From assembly GCA_964057225.1 (NCBI GenBank), contig OZ059900.1, positions 10,488,501-10,552,500 on the forward strand: 64,000 nt of DNA, in the 5' to 3' direction. Within the stretch, counting starts at the first letter, position 1. Every line of letters begins with the position of its first letter. The DNA is from Auanema rhodensis (lineage: Eukaryota > Nematoda > Chromadorea > Rhabditida > Rhabditidae). This document shows, piece after piece, positions 30,747-44,977 of the stretch. The notes beneath the pieces were generated by a model. The model did no database searches, was not told the origin of the DNA, and saw nothing but the letters and a program-made list of their open reading frames with translations. The position numbers and the translations under genes are program-made.

Positions 30747-33700
30747 TTGGAATCCCCTCGAAAGAGCGGGACATCAGCATATCAAAGCTTCAGATATAAC
30801 AGGGTTGTAATATCTACAACCTTCGTTAAAGAAAACAGCGGATTCAAAAGAAATAAAATAAACTGTAGTTTGCTTTCATCTACAGTATGTATAGTTACAT
30901 ATATACATATAATTAACTTTCATATGATTACGTACATTTCGGGAGAGTGAGATATGGTTACCGAAAACTCGAATTATATACGGATATCACCAACATAGGC
31001 CATGTTGCATGATGTTATACAGTCAACTTCTCTGGTTCCTTTGCAATATTCCGTGAAAATCTTTCGCCTTTTACTAAAGATTTCCGTGCATAGGGACGCA
31101 TATGAGTATCTTTTTTTTTTTGGAATCCCCTCGAAAGAGCGGGACATCAGCATATCAAAGCTTCAGATATAACAGGGTTGTAATATCTACAGCCTTCTTT
31201 AAAGAAAACAGCGGATTCAAAAGAAATAAAATAAACTGTAGTTTGCTTTCATCTACAGTATGTATAGTTACATATATACATATAATTAACTTCCATATGA
31301 TTACGTACATTTCGGGAGAGTGAGATATGGTTACCGAAAACTCGAATGATATACGGATATCACCATCATAGGCCATGTTGCATGATGTTATACAGTCAAC
31401 TTCTCTGGTTCCTTTGCAATATTCCGTGAAAATCTTTCGCCTTTTACTAAAGATTTCCGTGCATAGGGACGCATATGAGTATCTTTCTTTTTGGAATCCC
31501 CTCGAAAGAGCGGGACATCAGCATATCAAAGCTTCAGATATAACAGGGTTGTAATATCTACAACCTTCTTTAAAGAAAACAGCGGATTCAAAAGAAATAA
31601 AATAAACTGTAGTTTGCTTTTATCTACAGTATGTATAGTTACATATATACATATAATTAACTTCCATATGATTACGTACATTTCGGGAGAGTGAGATATG
31701 GTTACCGAAAACTCGAATGATATACGGATATCACCATCATAGGCCATGTTGCATGATGTTATACAGTCAACTTCTCTGGTTCCTTTGCAATATTCCGTGA
31801 AAATCTTTCGCCTTTTACTAAAGATTTCCGTGCATAGGGACGCATATGAGTATCTTTCTTTTTGGAATCCCCTCGAAAGAGCGGGACATCAGCATATCAA
31901 AGCTTCAGATATAACAGGGTTGTAATATCTACAGCCTTCTTTAAAGAAAACAGCGGATTCAAAAGAAATAAAATAAACTGTAGTTTGCTTTTATCTACAG
32001 TATGTATAGTTACATATATACATATAATTAACTTCCATATGATTACGTACATTTCGGGAGAGTGAGATATGGTTACCGAAAACTCGAATGATATACGGAT
32101 ATCACTATTATAGGCCATGTTGCATGATGTTATACAGTCAACTTCTCTGGTTCCTTTGCAATATTCCGTGAAAATCTTTCGCCTTTTACTAAAGATTTCC
32201 GTGCATAGGGACGCATATGAGTATCTTTCTTTTTGGAATCCCCTCGAAAGAGCGGGACATCAGCATATCAAAGCTTCAGATATAACAGGGTTGTAATATC
32301 TACAGCCTTCTTTAAAGAAAACAGCGGATTCAAAAGAAATAAAATAAACTGTAGTTTGCTTTCATCTACAGTATGTATAGTTACATATATACATATAATT
32401 AACTTCCATATGATTACGTACATTTCGGGAGAGTGAGATATGGTTACCGAAAACTCGAATGATATACGGATATCACTATTATAGGCCATGTTGCATGATG
32501 TTATACAGTCAACTTCTCTGGTTCCTTTGCAATATTCCGTGAAAATCTTTCGCCTTTTACTAAAGATTTCCGTGCATAGGGACGCATATGAGTATCTTTC
32601 TTTTTGGAATCCCCTCGAAAGAGCGGGACATCAGCATATCAAAGCTTCTGATATAACAGGGTTGTAATATCTACAGCCTTCTTTAAAGAAAACAGCGGAC
32701 TCAAAAGAAATAAAATAAACTGTAGTTTGCTTTCATCTACAGTATGTATAGTTACATATATACATATAATTAACTTCCATATGATTACGTACATTTCGGG
32801 AGAGTGAGATATGGTTACCGAAAACTCGAATGATATACGGATATCACCATCATAGGCCATGTTGCATGATGTTATACAGTCAACTTCTCTGGTTCCTTTG
32901 CAATATTCCGTGAAAATCTTTCGCCTTTTACTAAAGATTTCCGTGCATAGGGACGCATATGAGTATCTTTCTTTTTGGAATCCCCTCGAAAGAGCGGGAC
33001 ATCAGCATATCAAAGCTTCAGATATAACAGGGTTGTAATATCTACAGCCTTCGTTAAAGAAAACAGCGGATTCAAAAGAAATAAAATAAACTGTAGTTTG
33101 CTTTCATCTACAGTATGTATAGTTACATATATACATATAATTAACTTCCATATGATTACGTACATTTCGGGAGAGTGAGATATGGTTACCGAAAACTCGA
33201 ATGATATACGGATATCACCATCATAGGCCATGTTGCATGATGTTATACAGTCAACTTCTCTGGTTCCTTTGCAATATTCCGTGAAAATCTTTCGCCTTTT
33301 ACTAAAGATTTCCGTGCATAGGGACGCATATGAGTATCTTTCTTTTTGGAATCCCCTCGAAAGAGCGGGACATCAGCATATCAAAGCTTCAGATATAACA
33401 GGGTTGTAATATCTACAGCCTTCGTTAAAGAAAACAGCGGATTCAAAAGAAATAAAATAAACTGTAGTTTACTTTCATCTACAGTATGTATAGTTACATA
33501 TATACATATAATTAACTTTCATATGATTACGTACATTTCGGGAGAGTGAGATATGGTTACCGAAAACTCGAATGATATACGGATATCACTATCATAGGCC
33601 ATGTTGCATGATGTTATACAGTCAACTTCTCTGGTTCCTTTGCAATATTCCGTGAAAATCTTTCGCCTTTTACTAAAGATTTCCGTGCATAGGGACGCAT

Positions 33701-36693
33701 ATGAGTATCTTTCTTTTTGGAATCCCCTCGAAAGAGCGGGACATCAGCATATCAAAGCTTCTGATATAACAGGGTTGTAATATCTACAGCCTTCTTTAAA
33801 GAAAACAGCGGATTCAAAAGAAATAAAATAAACTGTAGTTTGCTTTCATCTACACTATGTATAGTTACATATATACATATAATTAACTTCCATATGATTA
33901 CGTACATTTCGGGAGAGTGAGATATGGTTACCGAAAACTCGAATGATATACGGATATCACCATCATAGGCCATGTTGCATGATGTTATACAGTCAACTTC
34001 TCTGGTTCCTTTGCAATATTCCGTGAAAATCTTTCGCCTTTTACTAAAGATTTCCGTGCATAGGGACGCATATGAGTATCTTTCTTTTTGGAATCCCCTC
34101 GAAAGAGCGGGACATCAGCATATCAAAGCTTCAGATATAACAGGGTTGTAATATCTACAGCCTTCGTTAAAGAAAACAGCGGATTCAAAAGAAATAAAAT
34201 AAACTGTAGTTTACTTTCATCTACAGTATGTATAGTTACATATATACATATAATTAACTTTCATATGATTACGTACATTTCGGGAGAGTGAGATATGGTT
34301 ACCGAAAACTCGAATGATATACGGATATCACTATCATAGGCCATGTTGCATGATGTTATACAGTCAACTTCTCTGGTTCCTTTGCAATATTCCGTGAAAA
34401 TCTTTCGCCTTTTACTAAAGATTTCCGTGCATAGGGACGCATATGAGTATCTTTCTTTTTGGAATCCCCTCGAAAGAGCGGGACATCAGCATATCAAAGC
34501 TTCAGATATAACAGGGTTGTAATATCTACAGCCTTCTTTAAAGAAAACAGCGGATTCAAAAGAAATAAAATAAACTGTAGTTTGCTTTCATCTACAGTAT
34601 GTATAGTTACATATATACATATAATTAACTTCCATATGATTACGTACATTTCGGGAGAGTGAGATATGGTTACCGAAAACTCGAATGATATACGGATATC
34701 ACCATCATAGGCCATGTTGCATGATGTTATACAGTCAACTTCTCTGGTTCCTTTGCAATATTCCGTGAAAATCTTTCGCCTTTTACTAAAGATTTCCGTG
34801 CATAGGGACGCATATGAGTATCTTTTTTTTTTGGAATCCCCTCGAAAGAGCGGGACATCAGCATATCAAAGCTTCTGATATAACAGGGTTGTAATATCTA
34901 CAGCCTTCTTTAAAGAAAACAGCGGATTCAAAAGAAATAAAATAAACTGTAGTTTGCTTTCATCTACAGTATGTATAGTTACATATATACATATAATTAA
35001 CTTTCATATGATTACGTACATTTCGGGAGAGTGAGATATGGTTACCGAAAACTCGAATGATATACGGATATCACCATCATAGGCCATGTTGCATGATGTT
35101 ATACAGTCAACTTCTCTGGTTCCTTTGCAATATTCCGTGAAAATCTTTCGCCTTTTACTAAAGATTTCCGTGCATAGGGACGCATATGAGTATCTTTTTT
35201 TTTTGGAATCCCCTCGAAAGAGCGGGACATCAGCATATCAAAGCTTCAGATATAACAGGGTTGTAATATCTACAGCCTTCTTTAAAGAAAACAGCGGATT
35301 CAAAAGAAATAAAATAAACTGTAGTTTTCTTTCATCTACAGTATGTATAGTTACATATATACATATAATTAACTTTCATATGATTACGTACATTTCGGGA
35401 GAGTGAGATATGGTTACCGAAAACTCGAATGATATACGGATATCACCATCATAGGCCATGTTGCATGATGTTATACAGTCAACTTCTCTGGTTCCTTTGC
35501 AATATTCCGTGAAAATCTTTCGCCTTTTACTAAAGATTTCCGTGCATAGGGACGCATATGAGTATTTTTCTTTTTGGAATCCCCTCGAAAGAGCGGGACA
35601 TCAGCATATCAAAGCTTCAGATATAACAGGGTTGTAATATCTACAGCCTTCTTTAAAGAAAACAGCGGATTCAAAAGAAATAAAATAAACTGTAGTTTGC
35701 TTTCATCTACAGTATGTATAGTTACATATATACATATAATTAACTTCCATATGATTACGTACATTTCGGGAGAGTGAGATATGGTTACCGAAAACTCGAA
35801 TGATATACGGATACCACCATCATAGGCCATGTTGCATGATGTTACACAGTCAACTTCTCTGGTTCCTTTGCAATATTCCGTGAAAATCTTTCGCCTTTTA
35901 CTAAAGATTTCCGTGCATAGGGACGCATATGAGTATCTTTCTTTTTGGAATCCCCTCGAAAGAGCGGGACATCAGAATATCAAAGCTTCTGATATAACAG
36001 GGTTGTAATATCTACAGCCTTCTTTAAAGAAAACAGCGGATTCAAAAGAAATAAAATAAACTGTAGTTTACGTTAATCTACAGTATGTATAGTTACATAT
36101 ATACATATAATTAACTTCCATATGGTTACGAACATTTCGGGAGAGTGAGATATGGTTACCGAAAACTCGAATGATATACGGATATCACCATCATAGACCA
36201 TGTTGCATGATGTTACACAGTCAACTTCTCTGGTTCCTTTGCAATATTCCGTGAAAATCTTTCGCCTTTTACTAAAGATTTCCGTGCATAGGGACGCATA
36301 TGAGTATTTTTCTTTTTGGAATCCCCTCGAAAGAGCGGGACATCAGCATATCAAAGCTTCAGATATAACAGGGTTGTAATATCTACAGCCTTCTTTAAAG
36401 AAAACAGCGGATTCAAAAGAAATAAAATAAACTGTAGTTTGCTTTCATCTACAGTATGTATAGTTACATATATACATATAATTAACTTCCATATGATTAC
36501 GTACATTTCGAGAGAGTGAGATATGGTTACCGAAAACTCGAATGATATACGGATACCACCATCATAGGCCATGTTGCATGATGTTATACAGTCAACTTCT
36601 CTGGTTCCTTTGCAATATTCCGTGAAAATCTTTCGCCTTTTACTAAAGATTTCCGTGCATAGGGACGCATATGAGCATCTTTCTTTTTGGAAT

Positions 36694-39600
36694 CCCCTCG
36701 AAAGAGCGGGACATCAGCATATCAAAACTTCTGATAAAACAGGGTTGTAATATCTACAGCCTTCTTTGAAGAAAACAGCGAATACAAAAGAAATACAATA
36801 AACTGTAGTTTACTTTCATCTACAGTATGAATGGTTGCATATGTATATATGTATATAATTAACTTCCATATGATTACGTACATTTCGGGAGAGTGAGATA
36901 TGGTTACCGAAAACTCGAATGATATACGGATATCACCATCATAGGCCATGTTGCATGATGTTATACAGTCAACTTCTCTGGTTCCTTTGCAATATTCCGT
37001 GAAAATCTTTCGCCTTTTACTAAAGATTTCCGTGCATAGGGACGCATATGAGCATCTTTCTTTTTGGAATCCCCTCGAAAGAGCGGGACATCAGCATATC
37101 AAAGCTTCTGATAAAACAGGGTTGTAATATCTACAGCCTTCTTTAAAGGAATCAGCGGATTCAAGAGAAATAAAATAAACTGTAGTTTACGTTAATCTAC
37201 AGTATGTATAGTTACATATATACATATAATTAACTTCCATATGGTTACGAACATTTCGGGAGAGTGAGATATGGTTACCGAAAACTCGAATGATATACGG
37301 ATATCACCATCATAGGCCATGTTGCATGATGTTATACAGTCAACTTCTCTGGTTCCTTTGCAATATTCCGTGAAAATCTTTCGCCTTTTACTAAAGATTT
37401 CCGTGCATAGGGACGCATATGAGTATCTTTCTTTTTGGAATCCCCTCGAAAGAGCGGGACATCAGAATATCAAAGCTTCTGATATAACAGGGTTGTAATA
37501 TCTACAGCCTTCTTTAAAGAAAACAGCGGATTCAAAAGAAATAAAATAAACTGTAGTTTACTTTCATCTACAGTATGTATAGTTACATATATACATATAA
37601 TTAACTTCCATATGATTACGTATATTTCGGGAGAGTGAGATATGGTTACCGAAAACTCGAATGATATACGGATATCACCATCATAGACCATGTTGCATGA
37701 TGTTACACAGTCAACTTCTCTGGTTCCTTTGCAATATTCCGTGAAAATCTTTCGCCTTTTACTAAAGATTTCCGTGCATAGGGACGCATATGAGTATCTT
37801 TCTTTTTGGAATCCCCTCGAAAGAGCGGGACATCAGCATATCAAAGCTTCTGATATAATAAGGTTGTAATATCTACAGCCTTCTTTAAAGAAAACAGCGG
37901 ATTCAAAAGAAATAAAATAAACTGTAGTTTACTTTCATCTACAGTATGTATAGTTACATATATACATATAATTAACTTCCATGTCATTACGTACATTTCG
38001 GGAGAGTGAGATATGGTTACCGAAAACTCGAATGATATACGGATATCACCATCATAGGCCATGTTGCATGATGTTATACAGTCAACTTCTCTGGTTCCTT
38101 TGCAATATTCCGTGAAAATCTTTCGCCTTTTACTAAAGATTTCCGTGCATAGGGACGCATATGAGTATCTTTCTTTTTGGAATCCCCTCGAAAGAGCGGG
38201 ACATCAGCATATCAAAGCTTCTGATATAACAGGATTGTAATATCTACAGCCTTCTTTAAAGAAAACAGCGAATACAAAAGAAATACAATAAACTGTAGTT
38301 TACTTTCATCTACAGTATGAATAGTTACATATGTATATATATATATAATTAACTTCCATATGGTTACGTACATTTCGGGACAGTGAGATATGGTTACCGA
38401 AAACTCGAATGATATACGGATATCACCATCATAGGCCATGTTGCATTATGTTATACAGTCAACTTCTCTGGTTCCTTTGCAATATTCCGTGAAAATCTTT
38501 CGCCTTTTACTAAAGATTTCCGTGCATAGGGACGCATATGAGTATTTTTCTTTTTGGAATCCCCTCGAAAGAGCGGGACATCAGCATATCAAAGCTTCTG
38601 ATATAACAGGATTGTAATATCTACAGCCTTCTTTAAAGAAAACAGCGAATACAAAAGAAATACAATAAACTGTAGTTTACTTTCATCTACAGTATGAATG
38701 GTTGCATATGTATATATGTATATAATTAACTTCCATATGATTACGTACATTTCGGGAGAGTGAGATATGGTTACCGAAAACTCGAATGATATACGGATAT
38801 CACCATCATAGGCCATGTTGCATGATGTTATACAGTCAACTTCTCTGGTTCCTTTGCAATATTCCGTGAAAATCTTTCGCCTTTTACTAAAGATTTCCGT
38901 GCATAGGGACGCATATGAGTATTTTTCTTTTTGGAATCCCCTCGAAAGAGCGGGACATCAGCATATCAAAGCTTCTGATATAACAGGATTGTAATATCTA
39001 CAGCCTTCTTTAAAGAAAACAGCAAATACAAAAGAAATACAATAAACTGTAGTTTACTTTCATCTACAGTATGTATAGTTACATATATACATATAATTAA
39101 CTTCCATATGATTACGTATATTTCGGGAGAGTGAGATATGGTTACCGAAAACTCGAATGATATACGGATATCACCATCATAGACCATGTTGCATGATGTT
39201 ACACAGTCAACTTCTCTGGTTCCTTTGCAATATTCCGTGAAAATCTTTCGCCTTTTACTAAAGATTTCCGTGCATAGGGACGCATATGAGTATCTTTCTT
39301 TTTGGAATCCCCTCGAAAGAGCGGGACATCAGAATATCAAAGCTTCTGATATAACAGGGTTGTAATATCTACAGCCTTCTTTAAAGAAAACAGCGGATTC
39401 AAAAGAAATAAAATAAACTGTAGTTTACTTTCATCTACAGTATGTATAGTTACATATATACATATAATTAACTTCCATATGATTACGTATATTTCGGGAG
39501 AGAGATATGGTTACCGAAAACTCGAATGATATACGGATATCACCATCATAGACCATGTTGCATGATGTTACACAGTCAACTTCTCTGGTTCCTTTGCAAT

Positions 39601-42600
39601 ATTCCGTGAAAATCTTTCGCCTTTTACTAAAGATTTCCGTGCATAGGGACGCATATGAGTATCTTTCTTTTTGGAATCCCCTCGAAAGAGCGGGACATCA
39701 GAATATCAAAGCTTCTGATATAACAGGGTTGTAATATCTACAGCCTTCTTTAAAGAAAACAGCGGATTCAAAAGAAATAAAATAAACTGTAGTTTACTTT
39801 CATCTACAGTATGTATAGTTACATATATACATATAATTAACTTCCATATGATTACGTATATTTCGGGAGAGTGAGATATGGTTACCGAAAACTCGAATGA
39901 TATACGGATATCACCATCATAGGCCATGTTGCATGATGTTATACAGTCAACTTCTCTGGTTCCTTTGCAATATTCCGTGAAAATCTTTCGCCTTTTACTA
40001 AAGATTTCCGTGCATAGGGACGCATATGAGCATCTTTCTTTTTGGAATCCCCTCGAAAGAGCGGGACATCAGCATATCAAAGCTTCTGATAAAACAGGGT
40101 TGTAATATCTACAGCCTTCTTTAAAGGAATCAGCGGATTCAAAAGAAATAAAATAAACTGTAGTTTACGTTAATCTACAGTATGTATAGTTACATATATA
40201 CATATAATTAACTTCCATATGATTACGTATATTTCGGGAGAGTGAGATATGGTTACCGAAAACTCGAATGATATACGGATATCACCATCATAGACCATGT
40301 TGCATGATGTTACACAGTCAACTTCTCTGGTTCCTTTGCAATATTCCGTGAAAATCTTTCGCCTTTTACTAAAGATTTCCGTGCATAGGGACGCATATGA
40401 GTATTTTTCTTTTTGGAATCCCCTCGAAAGAGCGGGACATCAGCATATCAAAGCTTCTGATATAACAGGATTGTAATATCTACAGCCTTCTTTGAAGAAA
40501 ACAGCGAATACAAAAGAAATACAATAAACTGTAGTTTACTTTCATCTACAGTATGAATGGTTGCATATGTATATATGTATATAATTAACTTCCATATGAT
40601 TACGTACATTTCGGGAGAGTGAGATATGGTTACCGAAAACTCGAATGATATACGGATATCACCATCATAGGCCATGTTGCATGATGTTATACAGTCAACT
40701 TCTCTGGTTCCTTTGCAATATTCCGTGAAAATCTTTCGCCTTTTACTAAAGATTTCCGTGCATAGGGACGCATATGAGCATCTTTCTTTTTGGAATCCCC
40801 TCGAAAGAGCGGGACATCAGCATATCAAAGCTTCTGATAAAACAGGGTTGTAATATCTACAGCCTTCTTTAAAGGAATCAGCGGATTCAAAAGAAATAAA
40901 ATAAACTGTAGTTTACGTTAATCTACAGTATGTATAGTTACATATATACATATAATTAACTTCCATATGATTACGTATATTTCGGGAGAGTGAGATATGG
41001 TTACCGAAAACTCGAATGATATACGGATATCACCATCATAGACCATGTTGCATGATGTTACACAGTCAACTTCTCTGGTTCCTTTGCAATATTCCGTGAA
41101 AATCTTTCGCCTTTTACTAAAGATTTCCGTGCATAGGGACGCATATGAGTATTTTTCTTTTTGGAATCCCCTCGAAAGAGCGGGACATCAGCATATCAAA
41201 GCTTCTGATATAACAGGATTGTAATATCTACAGCCTTCTTTGAAGAAAACAGCGAATACAAAAGAAATACAATAAACTGTAGTTTACTTTCATCTACAGT
41301 ATGAATGGTTGCATATGTATATATGTATATAATTAACTTCCATATGATTACGTACATTTCGGGAGAGTGAGATATGGTTACCGAAAACTCGAATGATATA
41401 CGGATATCACCATCATAGGCCATGTTGCATGATGTTATACAGTCAACTTCTCTGGTTCCTTTGCAATATTCCGTGAAAATCTTTCGCCTTTTACTAAAGA
41501 TTTCCGTGCATAGGGACGCATATGAGCATCTTTCTTTTTGGAATCCCCTCGAAAGAGCGGGACATCAGCATATCAAAGCTTCTGATAAAACAGGGTTGTA
41601 ATATCTACAGCCTTCTTTAAAGGAATCAGCGGATTCAAAAGAAATAAAATAAACTGTAGTTTACGTTAATCTACAGTATGTATAGTTACATATATACATA
41701 TAATTAACTTCCATATGATTACGTATATTTCGGGAGAGTGAGATATGGTTACCGAAAACTCGAATGATATACGGATATCACCATCATAGACCATGTTGCA
41801 TGATGTTACACAGTCAACTTCTCTGGTTCCTTTGCAATATTCCGTGAAAATCTTTCGCCTTTTACTAAAGATTTCCGTGCATAGGGACGCATATGAGTAT
41901 CTTTCTTTTTGGAATCCCCTCGAAAGAGCGGGACATCAGCATATCAAAGCTTCTGATATAATAAGGTTGTAATATCTACAGCCTTCTTTAAAGAAAACAG
42001 CGGATTCAAAAGAAATAAAATAAACTGTAGTTTACTTTCATCTACAGTATGTATAGTTACATATATACATATAATTAACTTCCATGTCATTACGTACATT
42101 TCGGGAGAGTGAGATATGGTTACCGAAAACTCGAATGATATACGGATATCACCATCATAGGCCATGTTGCATGATGTTATACAGTCAACTTCTCTGGTTC
42201 CTTTGCAATATTCCGTGAAAATCTTTCGCCTTTTACTAAAGATTTCCGTGCATAGGGACGCATATGAGTATCTTTCTTTTTGGAATCCCCTCGAAAGAGC
42301 GGGACATCAGCATATCAAAGCTTCTGATATAACAGGATTGTAATATCTACAGCCTTCTTTAAAGAAAACAGCGAATACAAAAGAAATACAATAAACTGTA
42401 GTTTACTTTCATCTACAGTATGAATAGTTACATATGTATATATATATAATTAACTTCCATATGGTTACGTACATTTCGGGACAGTGAGATATGGTTACCG
42501 AAAACTCGAATGATATACGGATATCACCATCATAGGCCATGTTGCATTATGTTATACAGTCAACTTCTCTGGTTCCTTTGCAATATTCCGTGAAAATCTT

Positions 42601-42831
42601 TCGCCTTTTACTAAAGATTTCCGTGCATAGGGACGCATATGAGCATCTTTCTTTTTGGAATCCCCTCGAAAGAGCGGGACATCAGCATATCAAAGCTTCT
42701 GATAAAACAGGGTTGTAATATCTACAGCCTTCTTTAAAGGAATCAGCGGATTCAAAAGAAATAAAATAAACTGTAGTTTACGTTAATCTACAGTATGTAT
42801 AGTTACATATATACATATAATTAACTTCCAT
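36694..42831. repeat. Divergent right-hand satellite sub-array with 748-bp dimers
   Basis: From about 36.7 kb every monomer carries CTTCTGATA in place of CTTCAGATA, and most have GTAGTTTAC in place of GTAGTTTGC. Two divergent types alternate. One is a 377-bp form with GCATATGTATATATGTATAT (36722, 38589, 40448, 41196). The other has AAAGGAATCAGCGG with GTTTACGTTAATC (about 37100, 40076, 40825, 41573, 42690). At 40448 and 41196 they form 748-bp dimers. A second pair, an ATAATAAGG copy followed by a GCATTATG copy, occurs at 37841 and again at 41944, about 4.1 kb (11 monomers) apart. The final copy is cut at 42831. Higher divergence towards the unique flank is usual for the edge of a satellite array. 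Confidence 0.88.
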
Positions 42832-43069
42832 CTGAATCTGGTGTTTTCGTTCGAGAAAGTTAGTAAATTGCCGTTGATTTTCACTCAATTTCACAAATTT
42901 TGATTGTGATGTATACTCCTTTGTATTACGAAACTGATTAAGAAATTGTATTAGATGTTAATTTACATGTCATAAAAAATCAAAAAAAATTGAATATGAA
43001 CAGAAATAAAGTTAATAAACTAAAGACTATTATTGACATTTTTTGGTAATTTCTGATTCTGCCGCTGTT

Positions 43070-44977
43070 TTAAGTTACTGGGTTTTTGTGCTAAAAGTGT
43101 TTAAATGAAGTTTCAATTTTAAATTCAAGCAGCATACCAGGAGGTTATTTTCTTGATAATGTCGTCCTGATCCGTGTTGTATCAGATCTACTTTCAACTA
43201 AAGTATTTCATTTTGGAATATGTGATAAGCTAAACTTACAATTTTTTCAACGGGTGCCAATTCGGACGTAGTAAACATGACTTTTCTGGTTTTAATGTAA
43301 GGAAATATACTTTCTGACGTTTTCACCATGAGTGAACGCATTAGGCTACTCAACTGAAAATGATGTTGCATGTTAAGTTTATATTTTTCGTAACTCACAT
43401 GCTCTCTGATGTCAATGATTGTGTTTCTTTTGACTTTCTTCAATATTGCACCAACAACTTCATCCTTAGATTCACTTTCAGGCTGGAAATACAGACAACA
43501 CTGCATAGTGATTGAATTAGATAACTTACAAGAAACACTTCGTCATCTTTTACATAGTAGTCGTTCAGTTTTCCCGAACAAATCTAAACATGATTATTAA
43601 ATTACATAATAAATTTGAGCAAATGCCAGCTTACAAGTTGAAAAATGACTTCTGTCAACTGATCATCGGTGATTAAACTGGAACGATTTTTGGGTCTTAT
43701 CTAAGCAATAATATAGATAATAGTGTTTGAAAGAATAAATATACTCACCATATCATTATCGCGTCGGAAATTTCGATTTCTCCCACTATGTAAAAGCTCA
43801 TATGTTTTTTCTTTGATAAACTTAGTTGTCACTGGATTAACAGTTTGTTCCATTATTGCATTAGTGAGCAAATAATCGAAAATTTCTTCAATTGAGTATA
43901 TCATATTTTCACAGATCCGATTCATTTCTCGCATTGTGTCGTCATTTTTTGTTGAATATATGTTCCTTTTTGTCAGCCTCTGCACATGATCTAATTCTTT
44001 GATGTAAACTGCATATTCTTCCATAGTTCGCACTTCGTCAACACAATATTGTACATATTGATCATAGAGTTGTCTTCTTTCTTCTACAAGCATCCTAATC
44101 TCTTTCTTCATGTGCGTGATTTCTTGTTTAAGGGTATTAGACGCTTGTCTTTGAGAATCTTCTATGTTTTTCAATTGTGAGGTTCTTGTTACTTCCTGAA
44201 AAATTATGTTTCATGTATTCCATAACTTATACTCACATTATGAAGAAATGGCTCCAGTTGAACCATTGAGAGCGAATCATCAGAGTGCAGCGATGTTGTA
44301 GAGAACGACTGCAACTTTGGTGGGGCAAACGACAATTCTGTAGTTTCTGAAACTATAAAAACGTAAAATGTCAGCAGCCAGTTAAATACCAAAGTTATCT
44401 CCTACGACGAATGCTGGTGATGAAAAAGAGAGCTCTGTTATCCCGGAGACTTCTTGCTGAGCATCAATTGTTTCAAGAGATATGTTGCTAGAGACAACAG
44501 AAGGCGTTGAAGTCAAATATGGAGACAATGAAATAAGGGAGGAATTGTCTGATTGAATCAATGCTTGCTCTTTAATTGAGACATTGGTAGTATCAGATAC
44601 TACAATATCTCCACCGATGTGCACAACAGAATACATCATTGAATTATCTTTTCTCTCTTTCGAAAGCGAATGATCTTTGAAGAACAAACGTCTCCTTGCG
44701 AAACAACAAGGAGATTCATAGGAAAACTATAATTACGATTACTTCTAACTTCAGAAAGTATGTTCACCTCAAAATCTAGAGAAATCGATCCAATCTCTCT
44801 TTTTTGGTATCCAGATGCTGGTGTTACAACAAGTCTAGTATCAGGCAACTGAGGAGATGAATCGCATACAGGTAATTCCAAAACAGAAAAAGAATAATCG
44901 GAAAACATCTTTTCATCTTTGGACACTTTCTCTGAGATAAGTAATTGCTCGAAATCTTCTCCAAAGAATTGACTCAT
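43070..44977 (-). CDS. Coiled-coil protein with Ser/Thr-rich N-terminus, ten exons; unknown function
   Basis: Exons read on the minus strand: 44977-44768, 44726-44390, 44352-44237, 44195-43749, 43700-43635, 43583-43530, 43482-43399, 43353-43240, 43197-43138 and 43090-43070 (about 502 residues, start MSQFFGEDFEQLL). Introns are about 40-55 bp with GT...AG ends. All are phase 0 except the one between exons 2 and 3 (phase 1). Residues 1-220 are Ser/Thr-rich and include two related motifs, TELSFSSPAF and TELSFAPPKL. Residues about 222-300 are strongly heptad-like (LKQEITHMKKEIRMLVEERR), and the helix-rich region runs to about 370. The last 130 residues are mixed and unrecognised. An acceptor (TTCTATAG) directly precedes the ATG, and a 5' UTR intron would start at GTAAGTCGG. 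The domain order (MELT-like motifs, coiled coil, C-terminal globular part) recalls KNL1/Spc105, but no RWD domain could be confirmed. Ending the last exon at 43075 by skipping the final intron is also possible. Confidence 0.7.

Larger units (their letters stand above)
1..42831. repeat. 371-bp satellite DNA tandem array (about 115 monomers)
   Basis: The segment GGAATCCCCTCGAAAGAGCG recurs at 320, 691, 1062, 1433 and onward every 371 bp, always in the same orientation, up to the last truncated copy ending at 42831. Most monomers differ by only a few substitutions, and many neighbours look identical. Length variants are 369 (39337), 370 (about 6253), 372 (T-run or single-base insertions), 373 (T-run plus two), 375 (42315) and 377 bp (TATATG-type insertions from 36722 on). 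The window starts inside a monomer, so the array continues to the left. No transposon, gene or other interruption is visible. Each monomer has short opposing open frames (67 and 73 codons); these are by-products of homogenised sequence. This is a classical satellite, of a kind found in centromeric, pericentromeric, subtelomeric or germline-limited heterochromatin; which of these applies cannot be told from the window. Confidence 0.98.

Noticed and set aside
317-36519. Repeated 67-codon plus-strand and 73-codon minus-strand open frames in the satellite
   Set aside because: They recur because the satellite is homogenised. The plus frames start at TTG rather than ATG, both are interrupted in many monomers, they overlap antisense to each other, and their variation is not concentrated at synonymous sites.
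1-42831. CRISPR array or bacterial repeat system
   Set aside because: The units are contiguous 371-bp tandem copies without unique spacers, and the flanking genes are split by spliceosomal introns.
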